Origin: Paractinoplanes ovalisporus
GTDB taxonomy: Bacteria; Actinomycetota; Actinomycetes; Mycobacteriales; Micromonosporaceae
Length of the DNA stretch: 64,000 bases
Reading direction: 5' to 3'
Assembly: GCF_016834655.1 (NCBI RefSeq)
Contig: NZ_JAENHP010000001.1
Coordinates: forward strand, 744,001 to 808,000
How positions within the stretch are numbered: position 1 is the first letter of the stretch; every line of letters begins with the position of its first letter. A program made the position numbers and the translations under genes. The notes below the pieces were generated by a model. It was given only the letters and a program-made list of their open reading frames with translations. It did no database searches and was not told the DNA's origin. Of the stretch, positions 7,291-15,799 are shown piece after piece.

Positions 7291-8535
7291 ATGCTGCTCT
7301 CCGAAGTCGACCTCACCGACTACGACCGCTTCCAGGCCGACGGGGCCTGGGCCCAGTTCGACGTCCTGCGCCGCGAGGACCCGGTGCACTGGAACCCCGA
7401 AGCCGCGCCGAACAAGGGCTTCTGGGCGGTCACCCGCCACGCCGACATCTGGGCTGTCGACCGAGACACGGCGTCGTTCACCAGCGAGCAGTTCGTCAAC
7501 CTGGAGGAGGTCGACGACGACCTGATGGACATCCGGCGGTCCATGCTCGAGACCGACGGCCGGCGTCACCTCGCGCTGCGGCAGCTCCTCGCGCGCGAGT
7601 TCAGCCCGCGCAACCTGATGAAGAACTACGAAGGTTTTCTGCGCGAGCTGACCCGGCGGACAGTCGACGAGGCGCTGTCGTCCACCGAGTTCGACTTCGT
7701 CGAGAAGATCAGCGCCGACTTCCCGATCCAGGTGCTGGCCCGGCTGCTCGACGTGCCGCGCGCGGACACCGGGCAGCTGATCGCGTGGGGCAACAAGATG
7801 GTCGGGAACACCGATCCGGACTATACCGAGCACCAGATCGACTCGAACGCGAGCGAGCAGTACAAACACCTGCCGTTCCGCTCACCGGCCGCGCAAGACG
7901 TGTTCGACTACGGCCGGGTGTTGCGCGACCGCCGCCGCGGCGGGGACGGCACCGATCTGATCAGCCGGCTCGCGAACACGATGCCGAGCGACGGCGTGCC
8001 GTTGAGCGACCGGGACTTCGACAACTACTTCCTGCTGCTGGTGGTGGCCGGCAACGAGACGACCCGGCACGCCATCAGCAACGCCATGCTCGCGCTCATC
8101 CAGCAGCGCGACCAGCTGCGCCTGCTCCAGGAGGATCCGGGCCTGATCGCTTCCGGTCTGGAGGAGCTGCTGCGCTGGGCGTCGCCCGTCTATCACTTCC
8201 GCCGTACGGCCACCCGCGACCTTGACCTGGGCGGGCAGCCCGTCCGGGCCGGCGACAAGGTCGTCATGTGGTTCGCGTCGGGCAACCGCGACGAGTCGGT
8301 CTTCGAAGATCCCTACAAGCTTGACGTACGCCGGGAGAACGTCGACCACCTCACGTTCGGCCAGGGCCGGCACCTGTGCATGGGCGGCGCCCTGGCCCGT
8401 ATCGAGATCCGGTTGATGTTCGAGGAGCTGATCCCCCGCATCCGCGACATCGACCTGGTCGGCGACGTCACTCGGGTCCGCTCCAACTTCGTCAACGGCG
8501 TCAAGACGTTCCCGGTGTCGGTGAAGACCCGATGA
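7291..8535 (+). CDS. Cytochrome P450 monooxygenase
   Basis: This 414-residue P450 has the oxygen-activation motif AGNETT in the I helix, the ExxR motif (EELLRW) and the haem loop FGQGRHLCMGG with Cys363 as the axial ligand. It is soluble and needs a separate ferredoxin and reductase, none of which is in this locus. The closest general resemblance is to bacterial CYP124/125/142-type enzymes. It is first in an operon with ring-cleavage-type enzymes, overlapping the next gene by 4 bp, so it probably hydroxylates the substrate before cleavage. GGAGGA supports ATG 7291. Confidence 0.93.
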   Translation: MLLSEVDLTDYDRFQADGAWAQFDVLRREDPVHWNPEAAPNKGFWAVTRHADIWAVDRDTASFTSEQFVNLEEVDDDLMDIRRSMLETDGRRHLALRQLLAREFSPRNLMKNYEGFLRELTRRTVDEALSSTEFDFVEKISADFPIQVLARLLDVPRADTGQLIAWGNKMVGNTDPDYTEHQIDSNASEQYKHLPFRSPAAQDVFDYGRVLRDRRRGGDGTDLISRLANTMPSDGVPLSDRDFDNYFLLLVVAGNETTRHAISNAMLALIQQRDQLRLLQEDPGLIASGLEELLRWASPVYHFRRTATRDLDLGGQPVRAGDKVVMWFASGNRDESVFEDPYKLDVRRENVDHLTFGQGRHLCMGGALARIEIRLMFEELIPRIRDIDLVGDVTRVRSNFVNGVKTFPVSVKTR

Positions 8536-9344
8536 GAGGTTTCTTCTATCCGCGCAGCGCGAGCGGCGACGCCTCGCTCATCCCGGACCCGCCCTGGTAC
8601 TACAGCGGCGACCTGCTGACCGCCGAGTACCGCACCGACCCGGCCCGAGTCGCCGAACTGCTGCCGCCTCCGCTCGAGCCCGCGCCGGACGATCCCGGTG
8701 CGGTCGCGCTGATCTGGGCCGATTGGCAGTCCTGTTCGTCCGGTCGCACCGAACTGCTCGATCCTGTTCGTTCGCAGTACAAAGAGGCGTTTGTGGTCGT
8801 CCGATGCGCGTTTCGCGGCGAGGTGTATTCGCGGTGCGTCTACATCTGGGTCGACAAGGACTTCGCCGTCGCGCGCGGCCTGCACCAGGGTTACCCGAAG
8901 AAGCTCGGATCGGTGTGGCAGACCCGGCCGCATCCGTTCGCCCAGGCGGCGCCCTCGATCGGGCCGGGCGGCGTGTTCGGGGCGACCCTGGCCGCGGCCG
9001 ACCGGCGGCTGGCCGAGGCGGTGCTGACGCTGCGGGAACCGGTGGAGAGCAACGGATTCGTCAACGCGCACCCGATGGCGCATCACCGCGTCTATCCCGG
9101 CATCGAGCGAGGAGCTTCCGACTCGTACGGGGAACTCATCTCCTCCGGCGCGGCCGAGTTCCAGGGTGGGCAGGCGTGGGGCGGGGACGTGGAACTGCGG
9201 TTGTTCGAGTCACCGACCGAGGAGCTGGCCCGGCTGCGGGTCGACGAGATCATCGGCGGCTACTACCGCCAGGTCGGCGTCGTCTGGGACGGCGGCCGCA
9301 CACTGGCCCGCCTGGAAGCGGAAAGACCCGACTACCATGGCTGA
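8532..9344 (+). CDS. Acetoacetate decarboxylase superfamily protein
   Basis: This 270-residue protein belongs to the acetoacetate decarboxylase fold. The stretch LHQGYPKKLGSV contains the Lys pair found in the active site of true decarboxylases, and EFQGGQAWGGDVELRLF is typical of the family's C-terminal half. Superfamily members also include aldolase-dehydratases and enol-lactone or keto-acid enzymes. In this operon it may act on an open-chain product of ring cleavage; the reaction is unknown. It overlaps the P450 stop by 4 bp and the aldehyde dehydrogenase start by 8 bp. Confidence 0.85.
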   Translation: MRGFFYPRSASGDASLIPDPPWYYSGDLLTAEYRTDPARVAELLPPPLEPAPDDPGAVALIWADWQSCSSGRTELLDPVRSQYKEAFVVVRCAFRGEVYSRCVYIWVDKDFAVARGLHQGYPKKLGSVWQTRPHPFAQAAPSIGPGGVFGATLAAADRRLAEAVLTLREPVESNGFVNAHPMAHHRVYPGIERGASDSYGELISSGAAEFQGGQAWGGDVELRLFESPTEELARLRVDEIIGGYYRQVGVVWDGGRTLARLEAERPDYHG

Positions 9345-10818
9345 GCGGGCGCACAAGATCGAGGTCGAGGGCGTACGGGTCGACACACGCCACTGGATCG
9401 GTGGCGCGCGCGTGTCGTCGGATCGAACGTTCACCGACCTGTCACCGATCGACGAAACGGTGCTCGGCGAGATAGCAGCCGGCGGCGCCGAGGAAGTAGA
9501 CCGAGCGGTAGCAGCCGCCCGCGCCGCCTTCCCCGCCTGGGCCGCGCTGACCGCAGCCGAGCGAGGGAAGATCCTGCACCGGGTGGCCGACGGTATCGAC
9601 ACCCGCCGCGAAGACCTGGCCCGGGTCGAGACGCGCGACAACGGCTCCCTGCTCAGGTCACACCGCCGCGGCGTCATGCCCCGGGTCGCCCTGAACTTCC
9701 GCTGGTTCGCCGACCACGCCGAGACGCTGGCCCCCGAACCGCGCGAGATCCGTGACCACCGCGAGCGCATCACCTACGACCCGGCCGGCGTCGTCGCGGT
9801 CATCACCCCCTGGAACGCCCCGCTCATGCTGGCCACCTGGCGCGCCGGCCCGGCCCTGGCCGCGGGCGACACCGTCGTGCTCAAGCCCCCGGAGTGGGCG
9901 CCGCTCACCGCTTCGCTGCTGGCCGACATCACGCACGAGGCGGGTTTGCCCCCGGGCGTGTTCAACGTCGTGCAGGGAACCGGCGCCGAGGCGGGGGCCG
10001 CGCTCAGCCGCCATCCGGACATCAACCGGCTGTCGTTCACCGGTTCGGTGCCCACCGCGGGGGTCGTCGCCGCCGCGGCCGCGCCGAACATCGTGCCGCT
10101 CTCGTTCGAGCTGGGCGGCAAGTCGCCGCTGCTCGTTTTCGACGACTGCGACCTCGACCTGGCCGTAAGTCTGGCGGTCGAACAGTTCGACAACGCCGGC
10201 CAGGTCTGCCTGGGCGCGTTCCGGCTGCTCGTTCAGGAGGGCATCGCTCACGAATTCGTCCTGCGCGTTACTGAGCGAACGCGCACCCTCGTGCAGGGCG
10301 ACCCGCGCGATGAACGTACGGATGTGAGCGTTCTGGTCAGCCGCGCGCACTTCGACCGGGTGAGCGGTTTTGTCGAACGCGCACTCGCGGACGGCGCCAA
10401 AGCGATCGCCGGCGGCGGCCCGAACACCGGACTGCGCGGCCTGTACTACTTCCCCACGATCCTGACCGACGCCCGCCCCGGTAGCGAGATCCTGACCGAG
10501 GAGGTGTTCGGGCCGGTGCTGACCGTGCAGACGTTCGGCACCGAGGACGAGGGTGTGCGCATGGCCAACAACACGCGCTTCGGGTTGGCGGCCACGCTCG
10601 TCACCGGCTCGGCCGAGCGCGCGGAACGGGTCAGCGCCGCCCTGAAGGCGGGCACGGTCTGGGTCAACTGCTTCTTCGTCCGCGACCTGGGCGCGCCCTT
10701 CGGCGGCAACGGCCGATCGGGCATCGGCCGCGAGGGCGGCACGTACTCGTTCGACTTCTACTGCGACGTCAAGAACACGGTCTTCGCCCCGATCGGCTGG
10801 ACCGGGAAGGAGGCGTGA
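9337..10818 (+). CDS. NAD(P)-dependent aldehyde dehydrogenase, HpaE-like
   Basis: This 493-residue enzyme oxidises an aldehyde to an acid. It has the cofactor motif ITPWNAPLML, the FTGSVPTAG turn, the general base Glu in FELGGKSP, the catalytic Cys291 in GQVCLGA and the C-terminal EEVFGPVLTV block. Overall it resembles 5-carboxymethyl-2-hydroxymuconate-semialdehyde dehydrogenase of the homoprotocatechuate pathway, and its neighbours agree. ATG 9337 overlaps the previous stop by 8 bp; the alternative upstream starts run antisense-like sequence and are rejected. The stop shares one base with the next ATG. Confidence 0.9.
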   Translation: MAERAHKIEVEGVRVDTRHWIGGARVSSDRTFTDLSPIDETVLGEIAAGGAEEVDRAVAAARAAFPAWAALTAAERGKILHRVADGIDTRREDLARVETRDNGSLLRSHRRGVMPRVALNFRWFADHAETLAPEPREIRDHRERITYDPAGVVAVITPWNAPLMLATWRAGPALAAGDTVVLKPPEWAPLTASLLADITHEAGLPPGVFNVVQGTGAEAGAALSRHPDINRLSFTGSVPTAGVVAAAAAPNIVPLSFELGGKSPLLVFDDCDLDLAVSLAVEQFDNAGQVCLGAFRLLVQEGIAHEFVLRVTERTRTLVQGDPRDERTDVSVLVSRAHFDRVSGFVERALADGAKAIAGGGPNTGLRGLYYFPTILTDARPGSEILTEEVFGPVLTVQTFGTEDEGVRMANNTRFGLAATLVTGSAERAERVSAALKAGTVWVNCFFVRDLGAPFGGNGRSGIGREGGTYSFDFYCDVKNTVFAPIGWTGKEA

Positions 10819-11750
10819 TGGGAGAGGTGGCCGGCGCCGGCCTCATCGCCCACGTTCCCACGATCGTGCTGCCCGAGCCGGTGCGGCGCGAGCTGAACAA
10901 CGGCGCCGACTCGACGCTCGTCTCGGGGCTGCACCAGCTGCGCAAAGACGTGTTCGACGTGCTCGACTACGACACCGTGGTGGTGCTCGACTCGCACTGG
11001 GCGACCACAGTGGAGTTCGTCGTGACCGCCCAACAACGGCGGGCCGGCCTTTTCACGTCGGAGGAGCTGCCGCGAGGCATGAGTCAACGCCCGTACGACT
11101 TCGCGGGCGACCCCGAACTGGCCCACCTCATCGCGGGCCGGGCCGCCGCGCACAGCACCTGGATCACCGCCATCGACGACGACCACCTGCCGATCTTCTA
11201 CGCGACCACGAACGTGTGGGAGTTCCTGGGGAAGGGGTTGCCGGACAAGCGCTGGATCTCGATCGGGGTCTGCCAGACCGCCGACGTGGAGGACAACCTG
11301 CGCCTCGGCCGCGCGCTCGGTGACGCGATCGCCGAGTCGGACCGCCGGGTGCTGCTGATCGCCTCGGGGGCCATGTCGCACACGTTCTGGCCGCTGCGCC
11401 GGCTGCGCGACCACGAGGCGGCCGAGGTCGAGCACATCTTCACGCCTGAGGCGGCCGCGGCCGACGCCGAACGCCTGGAGTGGTTCGCGGCCGGCGACCA
11501 CGCCCGCGTCCTGGACACCATGCCCCAGTTCTTCAGGTTCAAGCCCGAGGCCCGGTTCGGCCACTACCTGATGATGATCGGCGCGCTCGGCGAGGGCGAC
11601 TGCACGGCCCCGGGCCGGCGGTACGGCGAGTACGAGAACTCGGTCGGCACCGGCCAGGTCCACGTGTGGTTCGACCGGCCCGCCGGCGGCTTCCCGCGAC
11701 CCCGCCGTACGCCGGACGACCCCGACTACCGGAGGCAGACGCATGCGTGA
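10818..11750 (+). CDS. LigB-type extradiol dioxygenase, HpaD-like
   Basis: This 310-residue class III extradiol dioxygenase should cleave a catechol next to its hydroxyls using Fe(II). Visible features are the N-terminal His in GLIAHVPT, the metal-site segment VVVLDSHWATT, the GVYTSNELP-like block (GLFTSEELPRG), the catalytic segment IASGAMSHTFW and the ending SVGTGQVHVWF. This order matches E. coli-type 3,4-dihydroxyphenylacetate 2,3-dioxygenase. AAGGAGG precedes ATG 10818. It sits between the semialdehyde dehydrogenase and the HpaG-like enzyme, as expected for one pathway. The exact catechol is inferred. Confidence 0.88.
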   Translation: MGEVAGAGLIAHVPTIVLPEPVRRELNNGADSTLVSGLHQLRKDVFDVLDYDTVVVLDSHWATTVEFVVTAQQRRAGLFTSEELPRGMSQRPYDFAGDPELAHLIAGRAAAHSTWITAIDDDHLPIFYATTNVWEFLGKGLPDKRWISIGVCQTADVEDNLRLGRALGDAIAESDRRVLLIASGAMSHTFWPLRRLRDHEAAEVEHIFTPEAAAADAERLEWFAAGDHARVLDTMPQFFRFKPEARFGHYLMMIGALGEGDCTAPGRRYGEYENSVGTGQVHVWFDRPAGGFPRPRRTPDDPDYRRQTHA

Positions 11751-12591
11751 GTTCCGCCGGATCCTGCTGGACGGCACCGCCGTCGACGTCGAACGCCACG
11801 ACGGCCTGCTGGTGGCCGGCGACGGCCGCACGGTCAAAGTCGACGAGGCCGTGCACCTGAGCCCGGTCACCCCATCCAAGATCATCTGCGTGCATCTCAA
11901 CTACGCCTCGCGGGTGGCCGAGATGATGACGACGCTGCCGGCCGCGCCCACCTATTTCCACAAGCCGGTCTCGGCGCTCACCGGCCACGACGCGGCGGTG
12001 GTGCGCCCGGCCGGCTGCAAGTGGCTCAACTACGAGGGCGAGATCGCGATCGTCATCGGCCGCACGGCCCGCAACATCGCCCCGGCCGACGCCGGCGACC
12101 ACATCCGCGGCTACACGATCGGCAACGACTTCGGGCTGCACGACTTCCGCGACACCGACGCCGGTTCGATGCTGCGGGTCAAGGGCGCCGACACGCTCTG
12201 CCCGCTCGGCCCGGGCGTGGTGGAGGGCTGGGACTTCCGCGGCAAGACCATCCGCACGCTGGTCAACGGCGAGCTACGGCAGGACGGCACCACCGACGAG
12301 ATGACCTGGGACATGCACTACCTCGTCGCCGACATCGCCCGGACCATCACCCTCCAGCCCGGTGACGTGCTGCTCTCGGGCACGCCCGCCGTCTCCCGCA
12401 CGGTCTACCCGGGCGACGTCGTCGAGGTGCGGGTCGAGGGGCTCGGGACACTGCGCAACCACATCGTCGAAGGACCGGCCTCCATCCGTACGGACGTGGG
12501 GGCGCAGCCGACGGAGAGCGAAGAGGTGCTTTCCACGGCTCAGGGCGGCGACTGGGGGTTCCGCGGCATCCGCAAGCCCCGGGCGTCGTGA
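11743..12591 (+). CDS. Fumarylacetoacetate hydrolase family protein, HpaG-like
   Basis: This 282-residue protein has the FAH fold. The metal ligands are seen in LNYEGEIAIVIGR (two Glu) and NDFGLHDFRD (Asp), and the ending LQPGDVLLSGTPAVSR plus VYPGDVVEVRVEGLG is standard. Family members in the homoprotocatechuate route decarboxylate and isomerise the ring-cleavage acid. The N-terminal portion of about 45 residues is shorter than in two-domain HpaG. ATG 11743 overlaps the dioxygenase stop by 8 bp. It ends the five-gene operon 17 bp from the convergent MarR gene. Confidence 0.88.
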   Translation: MREFRRILLDGTAVDVERHDGLLVAGDGRTVKVDEAVHLSPVTPSKIICVHLNYASRVAEMMTTLPAAPTYFHKPVSALTGHDAAVVRPAGCKWLNYEGEIAIVIGRTARNIAPADAGDHIRGYTIGNDFGLHDFRDTDAGSMLRVKGADTLCPLGPGVVEGWDFRGKTIRTLVNGELRQDGTTDEMTWDMHYLVADIARTITLQPGDVLLSGTPAVSRTVYPGDVVEVRVEGLGTLRNHIVEGPASIRTDVGAQPTESEEVLSTAQGGDWGFRGIRKPRAS

Positions 12592-12608
12592 TGGAGCGCC
12601 GGCACGGG

Positions 12609-13115
12609 TCAGCGCCGCTCGATCTCCTCGATCGTCCGGACGATGGCGCGCAGGCTCTCGGTCATCTCGTTCTGCCCGGTGCGCGACAGGCCGGCCACCA
12701 GCTTGGCCTCGATCGCGTTGAACTTCGGGTAGATCTCCTCCATCAGGCGCTTGCCCTCGCCGGTCAGGTGGATCTCGACCAGGCGGCGGTCGTCCTGGCG
12801 GCCGTGCCGGGTGATCCAGCCCTTGCCCTCGAGCGTTTTCACGACGCCGGTCAGGGTCGCCTTCGAGATGGCCGCCGCCTCGGCCGCATGACGCGTCTCC
12901 ATGCCGTCGAAGATCCAGACCACCCACATCACGACGAAACCGGTCCACGTCAGGTCGTACGGGCGCAGCACATCGTTCCAGGCGTACGAGCGAACCGCGT
13001 TCGCGGCGCGGTAGATGCTGGACACGGCCATGGCCGCCTCGAAATCGAGACCGAGCGACTCGACGTGCTGTCGCATGGCGAGCTCGGTCTCGGCGAGATT
13101 CGGGTGGTCCTTCAT
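12609..13115 (-). CDS. MarR-family transcriptional regulator
   Basis: This 168-residue regulator has a MarR winged helix: ETRHAAEAAAISKATLTGVVKTLEGKGWI, then the basic wing RHGRQDDRRLVEIHLTGEG. HpaR-type MarR proteins control homoprotocatechuate genes, so control of this locus is likely. ATG 13113-13115 gives the standard length; earlier starts have no family match. It is convergent with the operon and divergent from the glutamine-synthetase-like gene, with a 102-bp shared upstream region that includes a TCGTACGA palindrome. Confidence 0.88.
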   Translation of the reverse strand: MKDHPNLAETELAMRQHVESLGLDFEAAMAVSSIYRAANAVRSYAWNDVLRPYDLTWTGFVVMWVVWIFDGMETRHAAEAAAISKATLTGVVKTLEGKGWITRHGRQDDRRLVEIHLTGEGKRLMEEIYPKFNAIEAKLVAGLSRTGQNEMTESLRAIVRTIEEIERR

Positions 13116-13169
13116 GGCGACGATGGTACGGTCCGGCCGCGGTTCCCGGCCCCTCGGCGGAGTTGCCCG

Positions 13170-13183
13170 GGTTCGTACGATCC
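13170..13183. promoter_or_regulatory. Candidate MarR operator between marR-like and glnA-like genes
   Basis: GGTTCGTACGATCC has an 8-bp perfect core (TCGTACGA) and GG/CC ends, with one mismatched pair. It lies midway in the divergent region. CGTACG is very common in this genome, so the site may be incidental. Confidence 0.3.
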
Positions 13184-13217
13184 GGGGGACACACCGCACT
13201 TCCACTGAGGAGCGCCC

Positions 13218-14570
13218 ATGCTCGCCGTCGACGCCCAGGCCATGGAACAAGCCCAGGAAGACATGAGCGCACGCCAGATCGACGTGGTGCGCCTCGGTTA
13301 CAGCGACCTGATCGGCACCGAGCGGGGCCGGGACCTTCTCGTGAGGCGGTTCGCCCGCACGGTCGGCGACGGGGTCGCGTTCTGCCGCTCGGTCTACGGC
13401 ACCTCACCGATGGGCGACGTGATCGACATCGAGGGCGGCCTGTCGGCCGGGCTGCCCGACGTCATCGCCGTGCCCGATCTCTCGACGGTGCAGGACGTGC
13501 CGTGGGAGCCCGGGGTCGCGCACATGATCGCCGACGTCTTCGACCCCGACGGGACCCCTTCGCAGGAGAGCCCGCGCAACGTGCTCCGGCGCGTGGTCGA
13601 ACGGTTCTCCTCGCTCGGGATGCGGCCGGTGATCGGGCCCGAGTTCGAGTTCTACGTGCTGGAGCCGTGCCCCGAGTCGCCGACCGGCTGGAAGCGCTAC
13701 GGCGAGGGCACGGGCAACGTCTACACGGCCGGCTACAAGGGCGATCCGGAGAACACGCTGCTCGCCTCACTGCGCCGCCTCGACGCGTACGGGCTCGACG
13801 TGGTGGCGGCCAACCACGAGTTCGCGTCCGGCCAGTTCGAGATCAACCTCTGGCACTCGGGCGCGCTGGACGCCGCCGACCGGGCGTTCCGGTTCAAGAC
13901 GGCCGTGCAGGAACTGGCCCGCATGCGAGGCAAGCTGGCCACCTTCATGGCGAAGCCGTTCAACGACGAGGGCGGTTCGGGCTTCCACGTACACTTCTCG
14001 GCCTGCGCCGACGACGGGACCGCCCTGTTCGACGACCCGTCCGGCCAGGATGGACTGTCGATGGTCGCCCGCTCGGCGGTGGCCGGGATGCTGGCCCACG
14101 CGCCCGCGCTGGCCGCCCTGCTCAACCCGACCATCAACTCGTACAAGCGTTTCGGGCCCGACACGCTCGCGCCGTGGCTGGTCGACTGGGGGCTGGACAA
14201 CCGCAGCGCCATGGTCCGGATCCCGCCCGAGCGGGGCCGCGCCGCCCGCGTCGAGCTGCGCCTGGGGGACGCGTCGGCCAACCCGTACCTGGGAATTGCC
14301 GCCGTGATGGCCGCCGCCTATCTGGGCATCCGCGACAAGCTGGAGCCGCCGGCCAAGCTGGAGGGTTACGGCTACGACGTGGACAAGGCCCCACGCCTGC
14401 CCGACGATCTGGGGACGGCCCTGGACGCCCTGACCGCCGACACGGAGCTGGCCGAGATGCTGGGGCCGCGCTTCGTGGCCGCGTTCGTCGCCTACAAGCG
14501 CAACGAGCTGGAGCGCTTCTCCCGGTGGGTGACCGACTGGGAGTTCCGCGAGTACGCGTACCACCTCTAG
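13218..14570 (+). CDS. Glutamine-synthetase-like ligase, probable gamma-glutamyl-amine synthetase
   Basis: This 450-residue protein has the full GS catalytic core: GPEFEFY at 140-146, NHEFASGQFEIN, GGSGFHVHFSA, NPTINSYKRFGP, RSAMVRIPPERG and VELRLGDASANPYL. It differs from housekeeping GlnA, having the short N-domain common in PuuA/IpuC-type enzymes that join glutamate to amines. GAGGAG supports ATG 13218. Its place beside a catabolic operon and an APC permease remnant suggests activation of an amine substrate. The amine is unknown, and a plain assimilatory role cannot be ruled out. Confidence 0.82.
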   Translation: MLAVDAQAMEQAQEDMSARQIDVVRLGYSDLIGTERGRDLLVRRFARTVGDGVAFCRSVYGTSPMGDVIDIEGGLSAGLPDVIAVPDLSTVQDVPWEPGVAHMIADVFDPDGTPSQESPRNVLRRVVERFSSLGMRPVIGPEFEFYVLEPCPESPTGWKRYGEGTGNVYTAGYKGDPENTLLASLRRLDAYGLDVVAANHEFASGQFEINLWHSGALDAADRAFRFKTAVQELARMRGKLATFMAKPFNDEGGSGFHVHFSACADDGTALFDDPSGQDGLSMVARSAVAGMLAHAPALAALLNPTINSYKRFGPDTLAPWLVDWGLDNRSAMVRIPPERGRAARVELRLGDASANPYLGIAAVMAAAYLGIRDKLEPPAKLEGYGYDVDKAPRLPDDLGTALDALTADTELAEMLGPRFVAAFVAYKRNELERFSRWVTDWEFREYAYHL

Positions 14571-14573
14571 GGC

Positions 14574-15788
14574 TTATCCCGTGAGGACCTTGTCGAGGTG
14601 GGTGGACCAGCCGTCCAGGATCTGTTCCGGGTCGGCCGCCAGCACGTCGCGCAGGAGGGTGGCGTAGACGTCTCGGAAGTCGGTGGTGAACTTCAGGTCG
14701 CCCTCGTCGAGGTCGGTCAGGTTCGGGGGTTCGCCGTGCAGGCCGCCCTGCACGCCGTCGCCCAGCAGGAAGACGTTGGACGCGGTGCCGTGGTCGGTGC
14801 CGTCCGAGGCGTTGGCCTTGACTCGCCGGCCGAACTCCGAGTAGACGGCGGTCACCACGTTCTTGCCGGCGACCCGCTCGGCGAACGCCGCCAAAGCCTT
14901 GTCCAGCTTGGTCAGCAACGCCTTCTGGGCATCCTTGCCGTCGGCGTGCAGGTCGAAGCCGCCCAGCGACACCGAATACACGCGTGTGGCCACGTTCGCC
15001 TCGATGCAGCGGGCCACCAGGGCGAGCTGCTGGTCCAGGGGCGGGGCGGCGCCGCCGGTCGCGGTAGCGGGCGCGTCACTGTCGTCGTCGTCGGACGACA
15101 GCGGCGCCGACACCAGGTCGCGCACCCGGGCCAGGTCGGAGAAGCAGGCCGCGGCCCGGGCCCGGGCCGGCGACTCGCCCTCGTCGGCGGCGCCCAGCGC
15201 GTTGAGCAGGTCGGGGGTCACGCCGGCGGGCAGCTTCAGCTCGCCGCCCGGCACGGTGGCTCCGGCGCTGCTCGCCCCGGCCAGCAACGGCGGCAGCACC
15301 GGCTCGAACGAGATGGCCGAGCGCGGATCGCCGCCGGCGGTGTCGAGCCAGCGGCCCAGCCAGCCCGTGGTGCCGGGGCGGTCGGGCTGGGCGGTCTGCC
15401 AGATGTCCATCGACTGGAAGTGGCTGCGGTTCGGTTTCGGATAGCCGACCCCGCGCACGACCGCCAGCCGGCCCTCACCGAACAGCTTGTGCAGGCCGGT
15501 CATCCCGGGGTTCAGCGCCTCCCCCTGGCCGAGGTCGAGCAGCTCGTTCTCGGCGTAGGCGAAGTCGGGGCGGGCGGCGGCCAGGGCCGGATCCCCGTAC
15601 GGGATGACGGTGTTGAGCCCGTCGTTGCCGCCATAGAGGGTGACCAGCACCAGGGTCTTCGCGGCCGGGTCGCCGTCGCCGGCCGTGGCCAGGATCTCGC
15701 GCAGGCCGAGCGTGGCCCCGGCCGCGGCCGCTCCTCCGGCGACCACTCCGCTGGCGATCAGGAAACGGCGTCGCGTGATGACGTCCAT
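14574..15788 (-). CDS. DUF1501 protein with Tat signal
   Basis: This 404-residue protein begins with a twin-arginine signal (TRRRFLIASGVVAGGAAAAG), so it is exported folded. The DUF1501 core is visible: TLVLVTLYGGNDGLNTVIPY, SHFQSMDIWQT, SLGGFDLHADG and YSEFGRRVKANASDGTDHG. The fold relates to alkaline phosphatase/sulfatase enzymes, but activity is unproven. A Ser/Asp-rich insert (SSDDDDSDAP) lies near the middle. It follows a DUF1800 gene by 11 bp; the two families nearly always occur together. The 3' end is three bases from the convergent GS-like gene. Confidence 0.88.
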   Translation of the reverse strand: MDVITRRRFLIASGVVAGGAAAAGATLGLREILATAGDGDPAAKTLVLVTLYGGNDGLNTVIPYGDPALAAARPDFAYAENELLDLGQGEALNPGMTGLHKLFGEGRLAVVRGVGYPKPNRSHFQSMDIWQTAQPDRPGTTGWLGRWLDTAGGDPRSAISFEPVLPPLLAGASSAGATVPGGELKLPAGVTPDLLNALGAADEGESPARARAAACFSDLARVRDLVSAPLSSDDDDSDAPATATGGAAPPLDQQLALVARCIEANVATRVYSVSLGGFDLHADGKDAQKALLTKLDKALAAFAERVAGKNVVTAVYSEFGRRVKANASDGTDHGTASNVFLLGDGVQGGLHGEPPNLTDLDEGDLKFTTDFRDVYATLLRDVLAADPEQILDGWSTHLDKVLTG

Positions 15789-15799
15789 GTCGGTCCTCC

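Noticed and set aside
13170..13183. TCGTACGA core as a firm MarR operator
   Set aside because: CGTACG is common across the window, so the site is kept only as a weak candidate.
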